From the NCBI RefSeq assembly GCF_003086295.3, contig NC_092051.1:72293772-72357771 (forward strand): 64,000 nt of DNA, in the 5' to 3' direction. The DNA is from Arachis hypogaea (Eukaryota > Streptophyta > Magnoliopsida > Fabales > Fabaceae). Of this stretch, positions 56,548 through 64,000 are shown piece after piece. The stretch's first letter is position 1, and each line of letters opens with the position of its first letter. The notes beneath the pieces are model-generated. The model was not told the origin of the DNA and did not search any database. It saw only the letters and a program-made list of their open reading frames with translations. The position numbers and the translations under genes are program-made.

Positions 56548-58416
56548 TCAAGGTGGCTTATGCTTGTACCCATCCTTGAACCTCCACAAGTGCTTGTCCT
56601 TCAATCGGTTGTCAGAAGTTCCAACCTTCTTCATTAAGCTTTGGTGAGGTTCTTTCCAAGACGTGAGCTCCCGAGAAAGATTATCATAGGATAATCTAGG
56701 ATCCCATATCTTGTCCTCGCACCCATCTTCTAGTTGATTATCTTGACTTTGTTCGGGCGATGAGAAAATAGAATTCTCATGGAAGCACCACACTACTCTC
56801 CTAGACCCATTTAGTTCAGCATTACACCAATCTATGCTCTCTAATTCCGAGCTTCCCACCATAATGAGCCTAGATTTAGAACGCCAACCACTAAACATCC
56901 TCCTTTTTCGCTTGATTCCACAAAGCGCCCTGAGTTGGCCATCCGTTTCAAGCAAACCATATTCAAGTGGGATAACACAGCTGCGAGTTAGAAGTTTTAC
57001 CCACTCAAGTAGAGGATCGGATGACGAATTAGGTAGAGGAATTCCCAAAGATCGTGATAAAGCATGCTCTACTCCCGTCCATCCCTTTCTAGAGGTTTCC
57101 ACCACTTGGTGAGGTTCTTCAAGTTCCCCCTAATGCCAAGTCTCCTTAGGTTCACCTTCTTCTTCACCAATTTCTTCTATTTCTTCCCCATCACTCTCAT
57201 CGTAGATAGGAGGTCTAGTGAAGTCTACCTCATCATCAAGTCTAAGCAAATTGGGGAAGGATTCTTCAAACTCAAAAGGATCATATGTTGATTCGGAATC
57301 ATCATAGGTAGGAAAGTTTGTTGCTTGGAGCACTTCTTCCAGTTCTTCACTTGCATTAGGCTTTGGAGGTTGCAAGCCCTCTTCAACCTTGCTTTCCAAT
57401 GTACTGGGGGAGGGTTCAACAGGATCGTTAAGGGAGTTGATCGAAGTGGGCAAAAAATTATTAGAGATGGAATCCACTTCTTTATCAATTTCCTTTAACT
57501 CATTGTTTACTCCTGCAACATTGCTCTTTTCTTTGATATTCCCTCCACATTCCTTGGAGGAAGTTTCCTCAACTTGGGATTCCTTTATGTACTCAACATA
57601 TCCTAAACATCCATCCACCACTTCCTTTTGTTCGCTAATCTCTATCTTCTCTTCTTGTTGTGGTTCTTGATTCAATTCTTCTTCCTCGCCATGGAGTTCC
57701 ATGTTCATATCCTTGCTAAGCTCCGGGGTTGCTTCTCCGCATCCAACAATGGAAGTACTTATGGCGCATGAGCTTAGGTGAGATGTTAGGTGACCCACAG
57801 CTTCTATTATACCGGCCACCTTTACTCTTAACTCCTTGAACTTGGTTTCATCTTCCTCTTGTCGCCTTAAAATACGAGATTCAAGGTCTCCCAGTTCTAA
57901 CATGAAGGCTTCATCAGGAGATGGGGTTGGAAGAGGAAATTCATCAGTTAGGGAAAAATTGTTATAATCGGAAGGTGGTTCATGTTGGTGAAGTTCTTGA
58001 GGTGGTGTATGTGGAATTTGTGGTTCTTGAGAGTATTGGTATTGGGATGGTGGTTGTTCTACATGTAGTTCTAATGGTGGTTGATATGGTGTGTATAAGT
58101 TATGGTCATATGGAGGCGAATGATGGTATGAGGCTTATGAGTATGACGTGTGGCTATGTTGAGGATATGTCTCATAGGCATATGGTGGTAGTTCTTGGAA
58201 GTCACAAGGAAATTCACCATAGCTAGTGCATTGATATGCATCATAGAATGGCTCTTCTTCATAGTGCATTGGTGGAGGTTGTTGCCATGGAGGTTGATCA
58301 AGTGTTTGAGGCTCCTCCCACCTTTGATCTCCAATTCCTTGATGTACATCCTCGTTGAAGCCTTCATATCCTACAACATAGTTTGAGCTACACTCATAGC
58401 CAAAGTGAGAATTCAT
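56548..58416 (-). pseudogene. ORF1 of element C (gag position), unknown protein with two stops
   Basis: The first ATG (58416) lies 148 bases after the primer site, where gag would be. The frame of 623 codons has a TAA at 58135-58137 and a TAG at 57130-57132 but no shift. Residues 1-170 are rich in Tyr, Pro, Gln and His (PPWQQPPPMHYEEEPFYDAY and similar). Residues about 172-220 look like a short coiled coil (MLELGDLESRILRRQEEDET). Residues about 220-425 are strongly acidic. The last 190 residues are more globular, with CGIKRKRRMFSGW and SSELESIDWCNAEL. I find no gag domain, zinc knuckle, protease or polymerase motif. It may be a structural protein that has replaced gag, but that is inference from position only. 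Confidence 0.62.
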
Positions 58417-58563
58417 AGTGATGTGGAAAGTAAAAAAAAAAAACAAAGAGCAATAAGAAATGAAGAAGACTAAATCCTAAAACTAGCAAAAATCAACAAG
58501 TAAACAAAAAAATAAAGCTATTCACAATATGTACAATAGCCAATAACATAGCACCATTGGGCT

Positions 58564-58580
58564 CCCCGGCAACGGCGCCA
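58564..58580 (-). promoter_or_regulatory. Primer binding site of element C, exact tRNA-Asp match
   Basis: Minus strand TGGCGCCGTTGCCGGGG, perfectly complementary to the 3' end of plant tRNA-Asp(GTC) as remembered, three bases after the LTR. Confidence 0.88.
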
Positions 58581-58583
58581 TTT

Positions 58584-60090
58584 TGATAAACAAAGGAATT
58601 ATCGTGTCGGTATAGAATTTCACAATTGAAATCTCGTTGCAAGTATAGTTCTACACCAACAAACAATTCTCCCAATAAAAAATTTTGGGTTGTCACAAGT
58701 TCAACCCCCAATGAAAATTTACCGGAGTATTTCGGACTCTGGGTCGTCTCCCTAGGAACCAACGGAGTGCATGTGTATTGGCTATAAAGGGGAAAATGGG
58801 GATTTTGTTTATGAGATGGCAAGGAAATAAGTAAATTGAGCGAGTAAGTAAAGAAAGCAAATTAAAGAACTCTTGGCTAAGAATTGGGTACTTAAGATCA
58901 CAATCCTAGTTAATACCAATTATCGACAATTATGAGAGGCCAACCCATTAAGTCTACTTCTCGAAGCATTAAGTACGTAACATTTACTCCTAGACTAAAA
59001 GTATGTCAAATAGGCCTAATCACATCCACCCATAAGTCCTAACCTCCCTACCAATTGGTTTAGTAGTGGATTAGCGTCAATGGGCTTCAAATTGATCACA
59101 CAGGGTTCTCAAATTACTAATTCCATGGTATCCAAAACTCAAGATTACTTAAGTCCCTTGGCCTAGACCAAGAGTTGATAAAACTACTCAAGAACTGAAG
59201 AAAACATTTCATCAAACACCTAAAGTGCAATAAAAATTGACATCATAACTTGCAAGGATACTAAAATCTACCACTATTAATTGCAAGAAAAGTAAATTCA
59301 AAACTCAAATCAACATCAATTAAAGGGACATCAACATTAAAATTGCATTAAATGTAAACAAATCCAACATAAGTGCATGAATGTAAAAGAGAGCATAAAA
59401 GTAAAATTAACACTACAAATCATGAGAATCAAGGAGTAGAAGTAAGAGATCATAAAAGAAATGAGATGAGAACATGTAATTAAACCTAAATCTAGAAGAG
59501 ATTAACCTAACCTAATTCTAGAGAGAAGAGGGAGCTTCTCTCTCTAGAAACTAACCTACATAATGCTATACCTACAACTAATTGCTCCCCCTTTGCTTAG
59601 ACTTCAATTCTGCATGAAATACACTCAGAAACAAGTTGGATTTGGGCTTGGGCAGCTCAGAAATTGCCCTCAGTGTTTTGCCATTAAGTGGGCCAAGTAC
59701 GAGTGTTGGGGCGTGCGCGCCATGTGCGCGTGCGCGTCCTTGTGAGAGACCACTTTTGCGCGTGCGCGCCTTGTACGCGTGCGCGTCCATTGGTTCCTTC
59801 CAAATCTTTGTTTCTTCATGCATTCTCCTCTTTGCATGCTTTTCTCCTCATTTCTTCCATCCGATAATTGCCTAATGAACCTGAAATTACTTAACAAACA
59901 CATCAAGGCATCGAATGGAATTAAGGTGGGTTAAAATCACTAATTTAAGGCCTAAAAAGCATGTTTTTACAATTAAGCATAATTTAAGGGAGAATTACAA
60001 AACCATGCTATTTCATTGAATAAATGTGGGAAAAAGTGGATAAATCCCCCAAAATAAGCACAAAATAAACCACGAAATCGGGGTTTATCA
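58584..60090 (-). repeat. 5' LTR of element C (1507 bp)
   Basis: Terminal inverted repeat TGATAAAC/GTTTATCA intact. Content as in the 3' LTR, with CGCG dyads at 59707-59788. The two LTRs differ by about 30 bases by eye. Confidence 0.93.
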
Positions 60091-60095
60091 GTTCT
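60091..60095 (-). other. Target site duplication of element C (right), GTTCT
   Basis: Identical to 49364-49368. Confidence 0.95.
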
Positions 60096-61098
60096 CAGGA
60101 TCATAAGCTTCTTCTTCAGAAAATGCTGCTTTAGTACTGTTGGATGCAGCTTGCAATCCATTCAGACTCTGAGAAATCATATTGACTTGTTAAGTCAATA
60201 TTTTGTTCTGAGCCAATATGGCATTCAGAGTATCAATTTCAAGAACTCTCTTCCTCTGAGGCATCCCATTACTCACAGGATTCCTTTCAGAAGTGTACAT
60301 AAATTGGTTATTTGCAACCATGTCAATGAGTTCCTGAGCTTCTGCAGGCATTTTCTTTAGGTGAATGGATCCACCTGTAGAATGGTCCAATGACATCTTA
60401 GATAATTCAGACAGACCATCATAGAATATATCCAGGATGGTCCATTCTGAAAGCATGTCAGAAGGACACTTTTTGGTCAGTTGCTTGTATCTCTCCCAAG
60501 CTTCATAGAGGGATTCACCTTCTTTCTGTTTGAAGGTTTGAACATCCACTCTAAGCTTGCTAAGCTTTTGAGGAGGAAAGAACTTGGCTAATAAAGCCGT
60601 GACCAGCTTATCCCAAGAGTTCAGGCTATCTTTAGGTTGAGAGTCCAACCATATTCTAGCTCTGTCTCTTACAGCAAACGGGAAAAGCATAAGCCTGTAG
60701 ACCTCGGAATCAACCCCATTGGTCTTAACAGTATCACAGATTTGCAAGAATTCAGTTAAAAACTGAAACGGATCTTCTGATGGAAGTCCATGAAACTTGC
60801 AATTCTGTTGCATTAGAGAAACTAATTGAGGTTTTAGCTCAAAATTGTTTGCTCCAATGGCAGGGATTGAGATGCTTCTTCCATGCAAGTTGGAATTTGG
60901 TGCAGTAAAGTCACCAAGCATCTTCCTTGCATCTCCACCATTATTATTATTTTCGGCCATGTCTCCTTCTTTTTCAAAAATTTCTATCAGATTTTCTCCA
61001 AAGAGTTGTGCCTTAGCTTCCCTTAACTTCCTCTTCAGAGTCCTTTCAGGTTCAGGATCAGCTTCAACAAGAATGTTCTTATCCTTGTTCCTGCTCAT
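60091..61098 (-). pseudogene. gag: 5' part of gag of element B
   Basis: Starts at the ATG at 61098, the first after the leader (MSRNKDKNILVEADPEPER). Residues about 85-240 carry the retrotransposon gag domain: FELKPQLVSLMQQN, ARIWLDSQP, ALLAKFFPPQKLSKLRVDVQ, ESLYEAWERYKQLTKKCPSDM, LDIFYDGL. It is related to the gag of element A (same order, about half the residues alike by eye). A TAA at 60190-60192 interrupts the frame, which then continues 33 codons to the point where element C was inserted. The other part is at 48035-49363 in the same frame. Confidence 0.9.
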
Positions 61099-62529
61099 AT
61101 GAAAAAAAAGAGAACAGAAAAGAAAATATGAAATCCTCTATGTCACAGTATAGAGATTCCTTATGTGAGTATAAGAAGAGAAAAATAGAAGAAGGAAAAG
61201 ATAAAAATTTGAACACAGAGGAGAAGAGTGGGTTCGAATTTTTTAGTAGAAGAGAAATGTTAGTAGATAAATAAATAATTAGAAGGAGATGAGAGATGGA
61301 AGAATTCAAAAATAAAATAAAATAAAAATATTTTTGTTTTTAATTTAAAATTAAAGTTAAAATTCGAAATTTAAGAAGAGAAATAAAATTAAATTAAAAT
61401 TTAAATCAATTAGTTAATTAAAAAGGAATTTTGAAAAAGAAGTTAGTGATTTTCGAAAATTAGAGAGAGAGAATTAGTTAGGTGGTTTTGAAAAAGATAA
61501 GAATCAAACAAGATAAGATTAATTGACAAAAAGATTTGAAAATCAATTTTGAAAAGATAAGAAGTTAGATAAGAAGTTAGAAAAGAAAAAGATATGATTG
61601 AAATTTATTTTGAAAAATATTTGAAAAAGAAATTTACAAAAGATTTGATTTTGAAAATTAAAGTTGATTACTTGACTAACAAGAAACAAAAAGATATGAT
61701 TTTAAAATTTAAAGATTGAACCTTTCTTAATAGGCAAGTAACAACTTGAAATTTTTGAATCAAAATATTAGATGTTAGTAATAAATTCGAAAATATGAAG
61801 TAAAAATAAGAAAAAAATTTTGAAAATTAATTTTAAAAATTTTCGAAAACTTTTTGACTAAATCAAACCAAAATTTCAAAATTTATGAGAAGAAAAAGAG
61901 AATGATATTTTTTTTTATTTTTAAATTTTTAATGATGAAAGAGAGAAACACAAAATTGACACAAAACATAGAAATTATGAATCAAAACAACTAATGAATG
62001 CAAGAACACTTTGAATGTCAAGATGAACACCAAGAACACTTTGAAGATCAAGATGAACATCAAGAATTATTTTTGAAAATTTTTAAGAAAAGAAAAACAT
62101 GCAAGACACCAAACTTAGAAATTTTCAAACTTTAGACACTAACAAATTGAAATTGCATATGAAAAACAAGAAAAGACACAAAACAAGAAAAATTAAAGAT
62201 CAAACATAGAAAATCATCAAGAATAACTTGAAGATCATGAAGAACACATGCATGAATTTTCGAAAATTTTAAGAAGAATTAAAAAGATGCAATTGACACC
62301 AAACTTACAAATTGACACTAGACTCAAACAAGAAACATAAAATTTTTGGTTTTTATGATTTTATAAGAGTTTTTTTTTGGTTTTTTTGAAAATTATTTTG
62401 GGAAAAACGAAAAAGAAGAATTTTTTTTGTATTATTTTCGAAAATAAGAAATAAAAGATCTTAAAAATAAAATAAAATTACCTAATCTGAGCAACAAGAT
62501 GAACCGTCAGTTGTCCAAACTCGAACATT
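61099..62529 (-). other. AT-rich untranslated leader of element B
   Basis: 1.4 kb, poor in G and C and non-coding. Two tandem 30-base copies of a word that reads GTTCTTGGTGTTCATCTTGA on the minus strand lie at about 62001-62065, and TAAGTTTGGTG lies at 62107-62117 and 62297-62307. Both match the leader of element A. A small frame at 61079-61309 follows the AT-rich composition. Confidence 0.75.
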
Positions 62530-62546
62530 CCCCGGCAACGGTGCCA
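62530..62546 (-). promoter_or_regulatory. Primer binding site of element B, tRNA-Asp type
   Basis: Minus strand TGGCACCGTTGCCGGGG, one base different from the tRNA-Asp complement, 9 bases from the LTR. Confidence 0.82.
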
Positions 62547-62555
62547 AAAACTTGG

Positions 62556-64000
62556 TGCACGAAATCGTGATCGTTCATTCCTTGGTAACGGCGCTAAAAA
62601 CTTGATACGCACGTTCTTAATCTTAGTTCTTCTTCACAATCTCGCACAACTAACCAGCAAGTGCACTAGGTCGTCCAAGTAATAAACCTTACGTGAGTAA
62701 GGGTCGATCCCACGGAGATTGTCGGCTTGAAGCAAGCTATGGTCACCTTGTAAATCTCAGTCAGGCGGATTCAAATGGTTATAGAGTTTTAATAATTAAA
62801 ATATAAATAAAACGAAAGATAGGATAGAGATACTTATGTAATTCATTGGTGAGAATTTCAGATAAGCGTATGGAGATGCTTAGTTCCTTCTGAATATCTG
62901 CTTTCCTACTGCCTTCATCCAATCCTTCATACTCCTTTCCATGGCAAGCTGTATGTTGGGCATCACCGTTGTCAGTGGCTACATCCCGTCCTCTCAGTGA
63001 AAATGGTCCAAAATGCGCTGTCACCGCACGGCTAATCATCTGTCAGTCTTCGATCATACTAGAATAGCATTCAGTAATCCTTTTGCGTCTGTCACTACGC
63101 CTAGCACTCGCGAGTTTGAAGCTTGTCACAACCATCCCTTCCCAGATCCTACTCGGAATACCACAGACAAGGTTTAGACTTTTCGGATCTCAAGAATGGC
63201 CGCCAATAATTCTAGCCTATACCACGAAGACTCTGATCATAGATCAGGAGGCTAAGAGATATGCATTCAAGCTTGTTTGCATGTAGAATGGAAGTATTTG
63301 TCAGGCACGCATTCATAAGTGAGAATGATGATGAGCGTCACATATTCATCACATTCATCATGTTCTTGTGTGCGAATGAATATCTTAGAGAAGAAATAGG
63401 CTTGAATTGAATAGAAAAACAATAGTACTTTGAATAAATTCATGAGGAATAGCAGAGCTCCACACCTTAATCTATGGTGTGTAGAAACTCTACCGTTGAA
63501 AATACATAAGTGAAAATAGGGTAGACATGGCCGAGTGGCCAGCCTCCCATGGAGGTCTAGAGATCTAAAATGATCAAAAGATGATCCAAAAATGGTCCAA
63601 AGATGGTTCAAATATGTAAATACAATAGTAAAAAGTCCTATTTATACTAAACTAGTTACTAGGGTATACAGAAATGAGTAAATGATGCAGAAATCCACAT
63701 CCGGGCCCACTTAGTGTGTGCTTGGACTGAGCGTTGAAGCTTTCACGTGTAGAGGTCTTCCTTGGAGTTGAACGCCAGTTTGTAACTTGTTTCTGGCGTT
63801 TAACTCTGCTTTGCAACTTGTTTCTGGCATTTAACGCCAGAATAGGGCAGAAAGCTGGCGTTAAATGCCAGTTTGCGTCATCTAAACTTGGGCAAAGTAT
63901 GGACTATTATATATTGCTGGAAATCCCTAGATGTCTACTTTCCAAAGCTATTGAGAGCGCGCCATTTGGGTTTCTGTAGCTCCAGAAAATCCATTTTGAG
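62556..64000 (-). repeat. 5' LTR of element B, cut by the window end
   Basis: Matches 44283-45727 at a constant offset of 18273 bases with no net insertion or deletion, so its outer end is expected at about 64248. Dyads at about 63764-63879 and the GGAAA..CTTTCC module at about 63920 are as in the other LTR. Confidence 0.9.

Larger units (their letters stand above)
49369..60090 (-). mobile_element. Element C: complete non-autonomous LTR retrotransposon, 10.7 kb
   Basis: Both LTRs (49369-50873 and 58584-60090), a perfect GTTCT duplication, an exact tRNA-Asp primer site and a polypurine tract define the whole element. Minus strand order: 5' LTR, primer site, ORF1 in the gag position (58416-56548), a CpG-rich exon-like region (55334-56180), a likely intron (54005-55333), the transposon-protein gene (54004-52618), an internal hairpin/polypurine module, untranslated sequence, polypurine tract, 3' LTR. 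No protease, reverse transcriptase or integrase is encoded on either strand, so it depends on another element. The LTRs differ at about 30 of 1505 positions by eye (about 2%), so it is the youngest insertion in the nest. Confidence 0.92.
44283..64000 (-). mobile_element. Element B: non-autonomous gag-protease retrotransposon, interrupted by element C
   Basis: Minus strand order: 5' LTR (62556 to beyond the window), tRNA-Asp primer site (62530-62546), leader, gag 5' part (60091-61098), [element C], gag 3' part and protease (48035-49363), dyad array, internal hairpin, a small reading frame, terminal hairpin, 3' LTR (44283-45975). Reverse transcriptase, RNase H and integrase are absent: the coding frame ends naturally about 125 residues after the protease. 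LTR and leader are those of element A, so B looks like a non-autonomous partner of an A-type element. The two LTRs keep the same length (offset 18273 throughout) and differ at roughly 70 of 1440 shared positions by eye, about 5%. Confidence 0.87.

Overview
This window is plant nuclear heterochromatin with no recognisable host gene. The LTR retrotransposon types, the tRNA-Asp primer sites and especially the repeated GGCGTT/AACGCC dyads in the LTRs fit a peanut-group legume (Arachis). The genus call rests on recollection of those LTR motifs, not on a search. Everything seen is one of three things: degenerate telomere-like satellite, LTR retrotransposons (whole, solo, truncated or nested), or a 1000-base assembly gap.

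Layout. 1-10012 is a satellite of 9-10 bp telomere-variant units (TTTTTAGGG alternating with TTTTCTAGGG) that flips strand about every 0.2-2.2 kb. It holds a gap (14-1013) and a 790 bp solo LTR with a perfect AAACC target duplication (8095-8884). From 10013 to 31094 the satellite changes to degenerate 7 bp CCCTAAA units. About 10.0-18.8 kb of it is organised as a higher-order repeat of 1.84-2.03 kb, and a 2.4 kb solo LTR lies at 22496-24924. At 31095-34247 is a fragment of a long-LTR element (D) carrying a tandem array of hairpins. A minus-strand LTR fragment follows (34248-34523). An Athila-like autonomous Ty3/gypsy element (A, 34524-40021) was inserted into that fragment; A keeps its 5' LTR, primer site, gag, protease and reverse transcriptase start, and is cut off against 80 bp of satellite.

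From 40102 to the end is a three-level nest, all on the minus strand. Element C' (40102-44282) was split by element B (44283 to about 64248, just past the window). B's gag gene was split by element C (49369-60090, complete, GTTCT duplication). LTR divergence judged by eye agrees with this order: about 2% for C and about 5% for B.

How the parts work together. A has the full replication machinery in its design, now broken by stops. B shares A's LTR and leader but encodes only gag and protease. C and C' encode neither reverse transcriptase nor protease; C has an acidic protein in the gag position and a separate 'plant transposon protein' gene. B and C therefore look non-autonomous and would need enzymes from a partner such as A. 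All open frames carry premature stops that are almost all explicable as C-to-T changes, as expected of methylated silenced repeats. The most interesting signals are structural: hairpin-plus-polypurine modules duplicated inside B and C with compensating base changes, a covarying hairpin array in D, and a separate family-specific array of GC-rich dyads in each LTR family.
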